DNA of 64,000 bases from positions 248,001 through 312,000 of the forward strand of contig QWDA01000002.1 in NCBI GenBank assembly GCA_003605175.1, written 5' to 3'. Within the stretch, counting starts at the first letter, position 1. The number at the start of each line of letters is the position of its first letter. The DNA is from Paracoccaceae bacterium. GTDB lineage: Bacteria > Pseudomonadota > Alphaproteobacteria > Rhodobacterales > Rhodobacteraceae. This document shows, piece by piece, positions 1-8,496 of this stretch. Under the pieces are notes generated by a model that was given only the letters and a program-made list of their open reading frames with translations, was not told where the DNA came from and made no database searches. A program made the translations under genes and the position numbers.

Positions 1-1
1 G

Positions 2-622
2 ATCGGCGTCGCCGCCTCGATCTATCTCGAGGAATTCGCGCCCAGGAACTGGTTCACCGACCTGATCGAGGTGAACATCTCGAACCTCGCCGCGGTGCCC
101 TCCATCGTCTACGGGATCCTCGGCCTGGCGCTTTTCATCAATTTCGGCGGGCTGCCGCAATCGGCGCCCATCGTCGGCGGGCTGGTGCTCAGCCTGATGA
201 CCCTGCCGCGGATCATCATTCCCGCCCGTGCCGCGATCCAGGCGGTGCCGCCTTCGATCCGCGAGGCCGCGCTCGGGGTCGGCGCCTCGAAGATGCAGAC
301 CGTGTTCCACCACGTCCTGCCGCTCGCCGCGCCCGGCATCCTCACCGGCCTGATCATCGGTCTTGCCCAGGCGCTCGGCGAAACCGCGCCGCTGCTGCTG
401 ATCGGCATGGTCGCCTTCGTCCGCGATTTCCCGGCCGCGCCGCCCGAAGGGCTGTTCGACCCGGCGACGGCGCTGCCGGTCCAGATCTACAACTGGACCC
501 AGCGCTCGGATCCGGCCTTTGTCGAGCGCGCCTCGGGGGCCATTATCGTCCTTCTCGTATTTCTGATAGTGATGAACGCGGTCGCCATCGTCCTGCGCCG
601 CCGTTTCGAGCGCCGCTGGTAG
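2..622 (+). CDS. pstA: Phosphate ABC transporter permease PstA (5'-truncated by window edge)
   Basis: Inner-membrane permease of the high-affinity phosphate importer PstSCAB. The reading frame is open from base 2, so the N-terminus and start codon lie outside the window; about 206 residues are visible. The cytoplasmic EAA loop ([11 protein letters not shown], ending in LPLAAPGI) that docks on the ATPase is clear, followed by the hydrophobic [14 protein letters not shown] segment and a final membrane helix before the basic tail RRRFERRW. The stop codon touches the Shine-Dalgarno sequence of pstB, as expected in one operon. In the family PstA pairs with PstC, which must lie upstream. Confidence 0.95.
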   Translation: MGVAASIYLEEFAPRNWFTDLIEVNISNLAAVPSIVYGILGLALFINFGGLPQSAPIVGGLVLSLMTLPRIIIPARAAIQAVPPSIREAALGVGASKMQTVFHHVLPLAAPGILTGLIIGLAQALGETAPLLLIGMVAFVRDFPAAPPEGLFDPATALPVQIYNWTQRSDPAFVERASGAIIVLLVFLIVMNAVAIVLRRRFERRW

Positions 623-632
623 GAGTCCAACA

Positions 633-1433
633 ATGAACGAGATGAGACTGACCGAACGGGAAGACGTCACCATGGCGGAAAGCAAGATCTCCGCGCGCGG
701 GGTTCAGGTCTATTACGGCGACAACCACGCCATCAAGGATGTCGATGTCGACATCCAGGACAAGACCGTGACCGCCTTCATCGGTCCCTCGGGCTGCGGC
801 AAGTCGACCTTCCTGCGCTGCCTCAACCGGATGAACGACACCATCGACATCTGCCGGGTCGAGGGCGATATCCGCCTCGACAACGAGGACATCTACGACA
901 AGCGTGTCGACCCGGTGCAGCTCCGCGCCAAGGTCGGCATGGTGTTCCAGAAGCCGAACCCGTTCCCGAAATCGATCTACGACAACGTCGCCTACGGGCC
1001 GCGGATCCACGGTCTCGCCCGCTCGAAGGCCGAGCTCGACGAGATCGTCGAGAAATCGCTTCGCCGCGGTGCGATCTGGGACGAGGTGAAGGACCGGCTG
1101 CACGCCCCCGGCACCGGCCTCTCGGGTGGCCAGCAGCAGCGCCTCTGCATCGCCCGCGCCGTGGCGACCGAGCCCGAAGTGCTCCTGATGGACGAACCCT
1201 GCTCGGCGCTCGACCCGATCGCCACCAGCCAGGTCGAGGAGCTGATCTCCGAACTGAAGGAGAACTTCTCGGTCGTCATCGTCACCCACTCGATGCAGCA
1301 GGCTGCCCGCGTCAGCCAGAAAACCGCCTTCTTCCATCTCGGCGTGCTTGTGGAATACGGCGAGACCGCCCAGATCTTCACCAATCCCAGGGATCCCAGA
1401 ACGGAATCCTACATCACGGGCCGCATCGGCTGA
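633..1433 (+). CDS. pstB: Phosphate ABC transporter ATP-binding protein PstB
   Basis: Cytoplasmic ATPase that powers phosphate import. 266 residues. Walker [10 protein letters not shown] at about residues 51-59, Q-loop in [11 protein letters not shown], signature LSGGQQQR, Walker [14 protein letters not shown] and the H-loop in VIVTHSM are all intact. The ATG at 633 has AGGAG at 621-625, 7 nt upstream, which supports it. An internal ATG at 672 would remove an N-terminal extension of 13 residues that the core fold does not need, so the exact start is slightly open. Gap to pstA 10 nt, to phoU 13 nt. Confidence 0.96.
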   Translation: MNEMRLTEREDVTMAESKISARGVQVYYGDNHAIKDVDVDIQDKTVTAFIGPSGCGKSTFLRCLNRMNDTIDICRVEGDIRLDNEDIYDKRVDPVQLRAKVGMVFQKPNPFPKSIYDNVAYGPRIHGLARSKAELDEIVEKSLRRGAIWDEVKDRLHAPGTGLSGGQQQRLCIARAVATEPEVLLMDEPCSALDPIATSQVEELISELKENFSVVIVTHSMQQAARVSQKTAFFHLGVLVEYGETAQIFTNPRDPRTESYITGRIG

Positions 1434-1446
1434 ACGGAGCCCTGCA

Positions 1447-2169
1447 ATGAACGAGACCCAGCACATTCTTTCCGCCTTCGACCACGATCTCGAGGCGATC
1501 CAGGCCACGATCATGAAGATGGGCGGTCTGGTGGAGGCGGCCATCGGCGATTCCACCCGCGCGCTCGCCGAGGCCGACAGCGAGCTCGCCGCCCGGGTGC
1601 GCGAGCAGGACAGCGCCATCGACGCGCTCGAGGAGCAGGTCAACGAGAAGGCCGCCCGCGTGCTCGCGCTCCGCTCACCTGCGGCCAGCGACCTCCGCAC
1701 CGTGCTTTCGGTGATGAAGATCTCCGGCAATCTCGAACGCTGCGGCGACCATGCCAAGAACATTGCCAAGCGCACCTCGACCCTGGTGCAGATGCAGCTT
1801 CCCGAAGGCGCCACCGCCTCGATCCGGCGCATGAGCCGCGAGGTGGAGGCGATGATGAAGGACGCGCTCGACGCCTATATCCAGCGCGATGCCGAGCTCG
1901 CCGAGCAGGTCCGCCTGCGCGACGCCGATGTCGACCAGATGTACAACGCGCTGTTCCGCGAGTTCCTGACCTTCATGATGGAGGATCCGCGCAACATCAC
2001 CTCCTGCATGCATCTCCACTTCATCGCCAAGAATATCGAGCGGATGGGCGACCACGTGACCTCGATCGCCGACCAGGTGATCTATCTCGTCCATGGCGAG
2101 ATGCCCGACGATACCCGCCCCAAGGGTGACCGGACGCCCTACATGTCCTCCGGGGCCGGAGCGGACTGA
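1447..2169 (+). CDS. phoU: Phosphate signalling protein PhoU
   Basis: Negative modulator that links the Pst transporter to the PhoR/PhoB two-component system, and a metal-binding helical-bundle protein in the family. 240 residues, a normal length, built as two repeated three-helix PhoU units: one around RTVLSVMKISGNLERCGDHAKNIA and one around LHFIAKNIERMGDHVTSIAD (shown here in part). Both contain the family's conserved E/D-rich ER-GDH motif. ATG 1447 is preferred over upstream in-frame codons because GGAG (1436-1439) sits 7 nt before it and longer forms would run into pstB. The stop TGA overlaps the phoB ATG. Confidence 0.96.
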   Translation: MNETQHILSAFDHDLEAIQATIMKMGGLVEAAIGDSTRALAEADSELAARVREQDSAIDALEEQVNEKAARVLALRSPAASDLRTVLSVMKISGNLERCGDHAKNIAKRTSTLVQMQLPEGATASIRRMSREVEAMMKDALDAYIQRDAELAEQVRLRDADVDQMYNALFREFLTFMMEDPRNITSCMHLHFIAKNIERMGDHVTSIADQVIYLVHGEMPDDTRPKGDRTPYMSSGAGAD

Positions 2170-2858
2170 TGACGGCCGACCGCCCCACGGTCCTGGTCGT
2201 CGAGGACGAACCGGCGCAGCGCGAGGTGCTCTCCTACAATCTCGAGGCCGAGGGCTTCGCCGTGTCGCGGGCCGGCACCGGCGACGAGGCGATGCTCAAG
2301 ATCGACGAGGAGGCGCCCGACATCATCGTGCTCGACTGGATGCTCCCGGGCATCTCCGGGATCGAGGTCTGCCGCCGGGTGAAGATGCGCTCCGAGACCC
2401 GGGCGATCCCGGTCATCATGCTCTCGGCCCGCTCCGAGGAGGTCGACCGGGTGCGCGGCCTCGAGACCGGCGCCGACGATTACGTGGTGAAGCCCTATTC
2501 GGTGATAGAGCTGATGGCCCGGGTCCGGACCCAGCTCCGCCGGGTGCGGCCCGCCACCGTAGGCGAGCGGCTCGAGTTCGACGATATCGTCCTCGATGCC
2601 GAAACCCACCGGGTCACGCGGCAGGACAAGACCCTCAAGCTCGGCCCCACCGAGTTCCGCCTCCTCACGACCTTCATGGAGCGCCCGGGCCGGGTCTGGA
2701 GCCGCGAACAGCTCCTCGACCGGGTCTGGGGCCGTGACATCTATGTCGATACCCGCACCGTCGACGTGCATATCGGCCGGCTCCGCAAGGCGCTCTGCCA
2801 GCATGGCGGAGAGGACCCGGTGCGCACCGTCCGAGGCGCAGGCTACGCGCTCGGCTGA
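2169..2858 (+). CDS. phoB: Phosphate regulon response regulator PhoB
   Basis: DNA-binding response regulator of the phosphate starvation regulon. 229 residues: receiver domain (about 1-120) with acidic pocket ED at 12-13, phosphoacceptor D56 in VLDWMLPG and the conserved Lys in VVKPYS (K108), then an OmpR-type winged helix (about 130-229) ending in VRTVRGAGYALG. Translationally coupled to phoU by a TGATG overlap. The sensor kinase PhoR is not in the window and should be upstream of the pst genes or elsewhere. Confidence 0.96.
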   Translation: MTADRPTVLVVEDEPAQREVLSYNLEAEGFAVSRAGTGDEAMLKIDEEAPDIIVLDWMLPGISGIEVCRRVKMRSETRAIPVIMLSARSEEVDRVRGLETGADDYVVKPYSVIELMARVRTQLRRVRPATVGERLEFDDIVLDAETHRVTRQDKTLKLGPTEFRLLTTFMERPGRVWSREQLLDRVWGRDIYVDTRTVDVHIGRLRKALCQHGGEDPVRTVRGAGYALG

Positions 2859-2879
2859 GCGGACCGGCAGGGAACCCCC

Positions 2880-2903
2880 GGGGCGCGGCAGGCGTTGCGC
2901 CCC
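2880..2903 (+). terminator. Hairpin between phoB and the AI-2E permease gene
   Basis: A 7-bp GC-only stem (GGGGCGC at 2880-2886, GCGCCCC at 2897-2903) with a 10-nt loop, lying 21 nt after the phoB stop. There is no U-tract. The right arm abuts the AAAGGGGGAG that serves as ribosome binding site of the next gene. It could therefore act as a weak terminator or as a translation-modulating hairpin. Confidence 0.35.
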
Positions 2904-2918
2904 AAAGGGGGAGTTCAC

Positions 2919-4004
2919 ATGTCAATCACCGCACGCGCGGCGCAATGGGCGCTGATCGTGATCGCCTGCCTGTTCGTCCTCGCCGCGCTCGGCGCCGCGC
3001 GCCAGATCCTGGCACCGATCGTGCTCGCGCTGGTGACCGGGATCGTGCTCTCGCCGGTCACCGACGGGCTCGACCGGCTCGGCCTCCCGCACCCGGTCGC
3101 CGCCTTCGGCAGCCTCGCGACGGGGCTTCTCGGCATCGTCGCCCTGGTGCTCCTGCTCCAGCCGATGGTGATGCGCACGGTCGATGCCTTTCCCACGATC
3201 TGGCGCGAACTCAACAGCGCCATGTACAGCGTCCGCGGCGAGATCCGCGGCCTCAACGAAATCCAGGCCGAGGTGCGGGGCCTTTTCGACCCGTCCTCCG
3301 ACAAGCCCCGTTCCGCGGCGCCTGCGGACGAGAAGGCGGAAGGCGACTCCGGCGAAAGCGCGCTGCCCTCGGTCGAGGATGTGATCTTCATGGCCCCCGC
3401 CATCGCCGGGCAGGTGGTGATCTTCATCGGCGCGCTGTTCTTTTTCATCTTCTCCCGGGCCGAGACCTACCGCGCGCTCGCGGCCGGGCTCGCGCGCCCC
3501 GGACTCGAGGACGAGACCGCGCTCCGGCTCCGCTTCGCCGAGCGCCAGGTCGCGCGCTATTTCCTTACGATCAGCTTCATCAATCTCGGCCTCGGCATCT
3601 GCGTCGGCACCGCCATGGCGGCGATCGGCATGCCGTCGCCGGCGATCTGGGGCGCCATGGCCTTCTTCCTGAACTTCTTCATCTATGTCGGCCCCGCCGG
3701 CCTGGTCGGCGCGCTCCTCATCGGCGGGATCACCGTGTTCGACGGCGCCCAGGCGCTCCTGCCGGCCGCGACCTACCTCGCGCTGAACATTCTCGAATCG
3801 CAATTCGTCACCCCCGCGCTGGTCGGCCGCAGCCTCTCGGTCAACCCGCTTTTCGTCTTCCTCTCGCTCGTCCTCTTCATGTGGCTCTGGGGCCCGATCG
3901 GTGCCGTGGTCGCGATTCCGCTTCTGGTGTGGAGCCTGGTCCTGACCTCGGACATCCGCGAGATCGCCGCTGCGGCGGAACCGGCCCGGGCGGCGGAGCG
4001 TTGA
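2919..4004 (+). CDS. AI-2E family transporter (PerM/TqsA-like membrane protein)
   Basis: Polytopic inner-membrane protein of the AI-2E exporter family; the substrate of this member cannot be told from sequence. 361 residues: two N-terminal membrane helices (about 8-60), a third near GLLGIVALVLLL, a hydrophilic central part with an acidic insert (about residues 125-155, rich in D/E/K/S), and four or more C-terminal helices including the family-typical IWGAMAFFLNFFIYVGP and PLFVFLSLVLFMWLWGPIGAVVAIP. ATG 2919 has AAGGGGGAG 5 nt upstream. It lies downstream of phoB but behind a hairpin, so membership of the pho operon is uncertain. Confidence 0.85.
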   Translation: MSITARAAQWALIVIACLFVLAALGAARQILAPIVLALVTGIVLSPVTDGLDRLGLPHPVAAFGSLATGLLGIVALVLLLQPMVMRTVDAFPTIWRELNSAMYSVRGEIRGLNEIQAEVRGLFDPSSDKPRSAAPADEKAEGDSGESALPSVEDVIFMAPAIAGQVVIFIGALFFFIFSRAETYRALAAGLARPGLEDETALRLRFAERQVARYFLTISFINLGLGICVGTAMAAIGMPSPAIWGAMAFFLNFFIYVGPAGLVGALLIGGITVFDGAQALLPAATYLALNILESQFVTPALVGRSLSVNPLFVFLSLVLFMWLWGPIGAVVAIPLLVWSLVLTSDIREIAAAAEPARAAER

Positions 4005-4035
4005 GGGGGCAGACACGCAAACAGTGAGGACCATC

Positions 4036-4344
4036 ATGTCTCAATCGGCCTCCGAGAAGACGAACGGCACCCTGACGGGTGCAAACTACGAAGAGCTCGC
4101 CGAGCAGATCGCGACCCTGCGCGCCGATCTCGCCGGCCTGACCGAAACCCTCGGTAGGGTCGGCAAGAGCGAGAAGGAACGCCTTGTCGCCGCCGCCCGC
4201 AGCCGTGGCGAAGACCTGAAGGCCGCGGGTGAGGCTCGGCTCGAGGACGCGCGCGACTACATGCGCGAACAGCCCGGCACCGCGCTCGGCCTCGCCGCCG
4301 CGCTCGGCTTCCTGGCGGGCTATATCCTCACAGGGCGCCGCTGA
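4036..4344 (+). CDS. DUF883-type small membrane-anchored protein (ElaB/YqjD-like)
   Basis: 102 residues. A charged amphipathic helical body (about 15-75) is followed by one C-terminal membrane helix (ALGLAAALGFLAGYIL) and a short basic tail. This is the layout of the ElaB/YqjD family, which tethers to the inner membrane and in enterobacteria associates with ribosomes in stationary phase. ATG 4036 was chosen over GTG 4024 because GTGAGGA at 4024-4030 is a good ribosome binding site for it. The next gene starts 1 nt after the stop codon, so the two are very probably co-transcribed. Confidence 0.8.
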   Translation: MSQSASEKTNGTLTGANYEELAEQIATLRADLAGLTETLGRVGKSEKERLVAAARSRGEDLKAAGEARLEDARDYMREQPGTALGLAAALGFLAGYILTGRR

Positions 4345-4345
4345 A

Positions 4346-4678
4346 ATGGTGCTCCTCGAGGGGATCCGAACCGAGGTCCGCACGGCCGCGCGCCGCGCGG
4401 GCTTCTCGGCGCTCGGCGCGCTCTTCCTCGTGGCCGGGCTCGGCTTCCTGACCGTCGCCCTCTGGATCGTTCTCGCCACGACCCAGGGGGCCTTCACCGC
4501 CGCGCTGGTGACAGGCGCCCTCTATCTCGGCCTTGGCCTCGTGCTGCTCGCACTGGCGGGGCGGCACGACCGCACATCGCCCCAGCCCATGCAGATGTCT
4601 GCCCTGATGGAGGCCTTCATGGTCGGTTTCACCGCCGGCACCGCCAACCGTGCCTCGGCGAAACCCGCGACCCGCTAG
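4346..4678 (+). CDS. Phage-holin-like superfamily small membrane protein (YqjE-like)
   Basis: 110 residues. An N-terminal amphipathic stretch is followed by two hydrophobic hairpins ([21 protein letters not shown] and [19 protein letters not shown], quoted in part) and a polar tail. This matches the holin-X/YqjE type that follows a YqjD-like gene in many proteobacteria, where it is a stress-related envelope protein rather than a lysis holin. The start is fixed by the 1-nt gap to the preceding stop. Assignment rests on topology and gene order only. Confidence 0.7.
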   Translation: MVLLEGIRTEVRTAARRAGFSALGALFLVAGLGFLTVALWIVLATTQGAFTAALVTGALYLGLGLVLLALAGRHDRTSPQPMQMSALMEAFMVGFTAGTANRASAKPATR

Positions 4679-4775
4679 CTCCCTTGCTCTCCGCGCAAAC
4701 CTGCCTGCCGCCCGCGGCGTTGGACAGCGCGCGAAAACCGGCCTATGTCCTCGGAGGACCTCCGGAGGAAGCCGA

Positions 4776-5732
4776 ATGAGCCCCAGAGACCTGAAGATCC
4801 CCGGCGAGCGCCATCCCGAAAAGGCGCATCGCGCCGACAACGCGCAGCCGAAGAAGCCCGACTGGATCCGCGTAAAGGCGCCGACCAGCGCGGGCTACAG
4901 GCAGACCCGCGACATCCTCCGCGAGAACAGGCTGGTGACGGTCTGCGAGGAGGCCGGCTGCCCCAATGTCGGCGAATGCTGGTCGCAGGGCCATGCCACC
5001 ATGATGATCATGGGCGAGATCTGCACCCGCGGCTGCACCTTCTGCAACGTCGCCACCGGCCGGCCCGACACGCTTGACGTTTTCGAGCCGGGCAGGGTGG
5101 CCCACGCGGTCGAAACACTCGGATTGAACCACGTCGTCATCACCTCTGTCGACCGTGACGACCTCGAAGACGGGGGCGCCGAGCATTTCGCGCAGACGAT
5201 CCGCGCGATCCGCCACCGCGCGCCCGCGACCACCATCGAGATCCTCACCCCGGACTTCCTGAAATGCCCGCCCGCCGCGCTCGAAACCGTGGTCGAGGCG
5301 AAACCGGACGTGTTCAACCATAATCTCGAAACTGTCCCCGGCCTCTATCCCGAGGTCCGGCCCGGCGCCCGCTATTTCCACTCGCTCCGGCTTCTCCAGA
5401 AGGTCAAGGAACTCGACCCTTCGATGTTCACCAAGTCCGGCATCATGGTCGGCCTCGGCGAGGATCGGCAGGGGGTGCTGCAGGTGATGGATGACATGCG
5501 CTCGGCCGACGTGGATTTCCTGACCATCGGCCAGTACCTGCAACCGACGCCGAAGCATCACCGGGTGGACCGTTTCGTGACGCCCGACGAGTTCATGGCC
5601 TACGAGAAAGCCGCCTATGGCAAGGGCTTCCTGATGGTCTCGGCCACGCCGCTCACCCGCTCCTCCTACCATGCCGGCGACGATTTCGCCCGCCTGCGCG
5701 ACGCCCGTCTGGCCAGGCTCGGCCGGGCCTGA
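4776..5732 (+). CDS. lipA: Lipoyl synthase LipA
   Basis: Radical-SAM enzyme that inserts two sulfurs into octanoyl groups on lipoate-dependent proteins. 318 residues. The auxiliary iron-sulfur ligands C57/C62/C68 ([12 protein letters not shown]) and the radical-SAM cluster C83/C87/C90 (CTRGCTFC) are intact. The C-terminal RSSYHAG motif with the conserved Ser that ligates the auxiliary cluster is present. ATG 4776 follows GGAGGA by 6 nt; upstream in-frame starts have no support. LipB is not in the window. Confidence 0.97.
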   Translation: MSPRDLKIPGERHPEKAHRADNAQPKKPDWIRVKAPTSAGYRQTRDILRENRLVTVCEEAGCPNVGECWSQGHATMMIMGEICTRGCTFCNVATGRPDTLDVFEPGRVAHAVETLGLNHVVITSVDRDDLEDGGAEHFAQTIRAIRHRAPATTIEILTPDFLKCPPAALETVVEAKPDVFNHNLETVPGLYPEVRPGARYFHSLRLLQKVKELDPSMFTKSGIMVGLGEDRQGVLQVMDDMRSADVDFLTIGQYLQPTPKHHRVDRFVTPDEFMAYEKAAYGKGFLMVSATPLTRSSYHAGDDFARLRDARLARLGRA

Positions 5733-5809
5733 CCGCGAAACCGCGCTTTGGATTTCTCCAGAGCGCGCGTAGACTTTCCGCGTGGAACGTTCCGGAGGGA
5801 AACACGGGG

Positions 5810-6295
5810 ATGATCTACGTCTATGTCTGGACACCGCGCGATGACGCCTGGGGGCACGGCACGATGTACATCGAACGCCGCGATCCGGCGCAATCGCGCT
5901 ACGTGTCCTGGTGGCCCGTCGACTATGGCCATATCGACCCGTTCGCCGACAACCCGGCCGACGAGAAGACCTATTCCGAGGATGTCGCGATCGAGGGGCA
6001 GGCGCCGAACCGCTGCTTCCAGATCAATCTGGGCGGACAGTTCATCATGGAAATGGCGATGGTCCGCGCATGGGACCAGTGGAAGACGGATCGGGTGTTC
6101 CGCACCCTGAACCGGAATTGCTGCAGCACCGTCGCGCATCTCCTGCGCGAGCCGGGTGGGGCGGCCGAGTATTCCGATTGGGAGCCCTTCACCTGGTGGG
6201 GTCCGAACGACATCGTCGACTACATGCGGCGCCTCAACCGCCATTTCACGGTCTGCGAGCCGATGGCGCCGCCGGTGCCGCCAGAGATCACCTAA
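5810..6295 (+). CDS. Hypothetical protein, candidate permuted papain-like thiol hydrolase
   Basis: 161 residues, soluble, no signal peptide. Not confidently assigned to a named family. Two blocks stand out: an N-terminal WGHGTMYI (H16) followed by YVSWWPVDYGH (31-41), and a later LNRNCCSTVAHLL (C104, C105). A His placed before an Asn-Cys pair that opens a helix is the order of catalytic residues in permuted NlpC/P60, LRAT and PPPDE folds, so a peptidase, amidase or acyltransferase role is a reasonable guess. It is followed by three small membrane-protein genes on the same strand. The ATG has CGGAGGG upstream at about 10 nt. Confidence 0.6.
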   Translation: MIYVYVWTPRDDAWGHGTMYIERRDPAQSRYVSWWPVDYGHIDPFADNPADEKTYSEDVAIEGQAPNRCFQINLGGQFIMEMAMVRAWDQWKTDRVFRTLNRNCCSTVAHLLREPGGAAEYSDWEPFTWWGPNDIVDYMRRLNRHFTVCEPMAPPVPPEIT

Positions 6296-6368
6296 TATCA
6301 CCCGCGACCCGATTTTTGCCACCTTTCTGCGCTTGGTTGGACGCGAAGCGGTATCGGAGTGAAGCGAC

Positions 6369-6554
6369 ATGAAAGCCTGGATCGCGTTTTTCGCGGTGTT
6401 TCTGCTGTTCAACCTGTTCGGCGGCACGCTCTATTCCATCGCGACGAGCCCGCTCTCGGGGCTGCTCTACTGGTCGGCGCTGTTCGTCCTGGGCGCCGCG
6501 ACGGGGCATAAGGCCTTCAAATGCTTCTCGGACGATGCCGGGACCACATCCTGA
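6369..6554 (+). CDS. Small two-helix membrane protein, copy 1 of a tandem pair
   Basis: 61 residues: MKAWIAFFAVFLLFNLFGG forms the first hydrophobic helix, LLYWSALFVLGAATG the second, then a short acidic tail ending FSDDAGTTS. The next gene encodes a protein of identical length with the same spacing of MK-W-A-F, a Ser near position 27, FV-G at 39-42 and a GE/DDA-type tail, so the two look like diverged duplicates. The start is supported by GGAG upstream. Function unknown. Confidence 0.65.
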   Translation: MKAWIAFFAVFLLFNLFGGTLYSIATSPLSGLLYWSALFVLGAATGHKAFKCFSDDAGTTS

Positions 6555-6569
6555 GGAGGCGATTTCCCG

Positions 6570-6755
6570 ATGAAACCCTGGCTTGCGCTGTTCGTTATCT
6601 CCGGCGGGTTCACCGCACTCGGTTTCGTCCTGATGTGGAGCGCCCCGCGGCTCGATCTCGGCATGATGATGTGCTTCTCCTCCTTCGTCTTCGGCAGCTA
6701 TCTCGGCCGCCGGGTCTTCGACCGGATGCGTGCCTCGGGCGAGGACGACGCCTGA
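6570..6755 (+). CDS. Small two-helix membrane protein, copy 2 of a tandem pair
   Basis: 61 residues with helices at about 4-24 (WLALFVISGGFTALGFVLM) and 30-46 (LGMMMCFSSFVFGSYLG), then RRVFDRMRASGEDDA. It resembles the preceding 61-residue protein in length and pattern. GAGGAGG at 6553-6559 is its ribosome binding site, overlapping the end of copy 1. Its stop codon TGA runs directly into the ATG of the following gene, so the genes are translationally linked. No function assigned. Confidence 0.65.
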   Translation: MKPWLALFVISGGFTALGFVLMWSAPRLDLGMMMCFSSFVFGSYLGRRVFDRMRASGEDDA

Positions 6756-7130
6756 ATGGCCCGCGCCTTCCTCGTCTGGATCCTCGGCCTCGTCACGCTG
6801 GTGCCCTATGCCGGCTGGTACCTCCTGTTCGAGGCCGAACACGGGCAATACCCACTCCTCATCACCTTCATCATCGCCTGGATCATCGGCTATCACGGTG
6901 TCGTCCTGCCCCTGATCGCCGCCTGGCGGGTGCGGAAATTCTTCCGTTTCCTCGAGGGCCTCGCCTCGGGCGATGCGGTGCCCGCCGCGTTCAATGACCC
7001 CGAGACGCGCAAGGCCTTCATCCTGAACCTGGCCCGCGAGAACGGCGTGCCGCTCTTCGTCGCGCGCTGCGTCTTCGCGCGGTTCGAACAGGGGCTCCCG
7101 CGGCAGGAGACGCCCGCCGAAGGCGCCTGA
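6756..7130 (+). CDS. Hypothetical membrane protein, 124 residues
   Basis: Two N-terminal membrane helices (about 4-25 and 34-56, the second with AWIIGYHGVVLPLIAAW) lead into a cytoplasmic helical tail (about 60-124) rich in charged residues. Starts immediately after the previous stop codon. With the two small membrane proteins and the candidate hydrolase upstream it forms a compact co-directional set. No family recognised. Confidence 0.6.
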   Translation: MARAFLVWILGLVTLVPYAGWYLLFEAEHGQYPLLITFIIAWIIGYHGVVLPLIAAWRVRKFFRFLEGLASGDAVPAAFNDPETRKAFILNLARENGVPLFVARCVFARFEQGLPRQETPAEGA

Positions 7131-7363
7131 CGCGGCTATGGCCGTTCACGCACGTCCGGGGCTCGGTATCGCGGCACCGCCACTGTCGACTTGGATGCGC
7201 GGCGCAATACGCCGCGGGGCAGGGATCCCGCCCTGAACGTGCCGCCAACCGCGTCGCGCCGGGTGGGAACTTGGGAAAAGCAGTTTCCGCTCATTTTCCT
7301 CATTTTAACCGTATTTGCTTGCAAGTTCCTCTTTTGGAAACAGTAATTTGGGGCTCGCTTTCG

Positions 7364-8182
7364 ATGCGCAACATTCTTTTTGCAATCCTCGCCGCGCTGA
7401 CCTTCGGTATCGCCTCGCCCGCGGAAGCCGGCCGTGGGGTCGCTATCTGGGGCGACCGCGAGATGCTCGACTACGTGGCCGAAACCACGCTTCCGAACCA
7501 GGTCGGGGAAGGAAAGCTGTCGCTTTGCCATCGGGTCTCGTACACCCATTTCTTCTTCATGCCGCTCTATTTCAGTTCGGAAGGCTATGTCCTGGCGCCC
7601 GACAGATGCGACACCGAGTACTATTACGACATCGCGCCGATCAAGCTGGCCCTGTACAGGAACACCGGCGTGCTGCCGGCCGACCTGCCGGACGAACCCG
7701 AACTGACGCTGCTCCAGACGATCACGCCCTTCTTCTGGGGCAGCTTCGCCCTCATCGTGGCTTTCATGAAGTTTCGGGCCGGAGGCTTCCGGCGCTCGGC
7801 CGCGCCCGGCCCGGCCGCAGTGGAGTTTCGCAACCGGGTGCTCGAAACCTCCTGCCGCGCCGCCTTGGCCGACGGCGAGATCGAGGACCGCGAGGTCGCC
7901 GCGATCTGCGCCATCGCCGGGCAGTTCACGACCGGCCAGGTCAGTCCCGACCAGATGCGCAAGATGATCGGCTATGTGCGGGTCCAGCCCGAAACGCCGG
8001 ACCTTTCGCATCTCGGCAGCGGACTGGACGACACCCGGCGGCACCAGCTGCTTCATGTCGCGATGATGGTGATCGGCAAGGACAGGCTCGGCACCGGCGA
8101 CGGCAAGGCGTTCCTCGACAAGCTGGCATTGGACCTGATGGTCGAACCGCGGCGCCGGGACGCGCTGGCCTCGTCGATCTGA
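7364..8182 (+). CDS. Exported, membrane-anchored protein with C-terminal TerB-like domain
   Basis: 272 residues. ATG 7364 gives a clean signal peptide (MRNILFAILAALTFGIASPAEA) cleaved before GRG. A polar domain of about 95 residues follows, with cysteine pairs near CHRVSY and DRCDTEYYYD, then a probable membrane helix (TPFFWGSFALIVAFM). The C-terminal part (about 150-272) contains AALADGEIEDREVAAICAI, the acidic helix pattern typical of TerB/DjlA-like domains. An outward N-domain and cytoplasmic TerB domain would fit a signalling or stress sensor. The 230-nt gap before it is AT-richer than its surroundings and likely holds the promoter. Confidence 0.65.
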   Translation: MRNILFAILAALTFGIASPAEAGRGVAIWGDREMLDYVAETTLPNQVGEGKLSLCHRVSYTHFFFMPLYFSSEGYVLAPDRCDTEYYYDIAPIKLALYRNTGVLPADLPDEPELTLLQTITPFFWGSFALIVAFMKFRAGGFRRSAAPGPAAVEFRNRVLETSCRAALADGEIEDREVAAICAIAGQFTTGQVSPDQMRKMIGYVRVQPETPDLSHLGSGLDDTRRHQLLHVAMMVIGKDRLGTGDGKAFLDKLALDLMVEPRRRDALASSI

Positions 8183-8267
8183 CACCGCTCGCCGGGTCTC
8201 CGCCGCCCGGTGCCTTGCCTCCTTCAGGACGGCATTGGGCTTCGGGTAGGCGCTGATCGGCTGACAG

Positions 8268-8284
8268 TGGTAGGCCCGGAGGGA
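8268..8284 (+). repeat. Distal attachment-site repeat of the integrated element
   Basis: 17 bases identical to the 3' terminus of the tRNA gene at 9769-9845 in the same orientation. The flanking bases differ on both sides (G versus A before, T versus C after), so the identity is confined to these 17 bases, as expected for an att core. Confidence 0.75.
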
Positions 8285-8496
8285 TTTAGGTCTCTTCGGA
8301 AAATCAGCCTCTTACAGAGTCAAACCCATGTGAAAGCCTGCACTGAGCTGCAAGGGCTTTCTCGGCGGTCGTCAAACCTCTGCTCCAACATCTGAAACGA
8401 AGACCCCCCTGCCAAGGACCTCAATGGCGAGGGGTTCAAGTAGATCGCTGTAGGGGCGGTAAATTGATACCTTTCGAGACACGAAAGTCACGGTAA

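Noticed and set aside
543-1832. 429-codon minus-strand frame across pstB and phoU
   Set aside because: Antisense to two clear genes; Arg/Gly/Leu-rich translation without motifs, typical of high-GC shadow frames.
2922-4037. 371-codon minus-strand frame opposite the AI-2E gene
   Set aside because: Extremely Arg/Asp/Glu/His-rich with no hydrophobic core; mirror of a membrane-protein gene.
4346-4678. Phage holin, i.e. a prophage
   Set aside because: The holin-like fold occurs here beside a YqjD-type gene in a normal envelope setting; no phage genes nearby.
8210-8395. Short plus-strand frame over the distal att repeat
   Set aside because: 61 codons with no recognisable domain, no ribosome site, and it crosses the att core.
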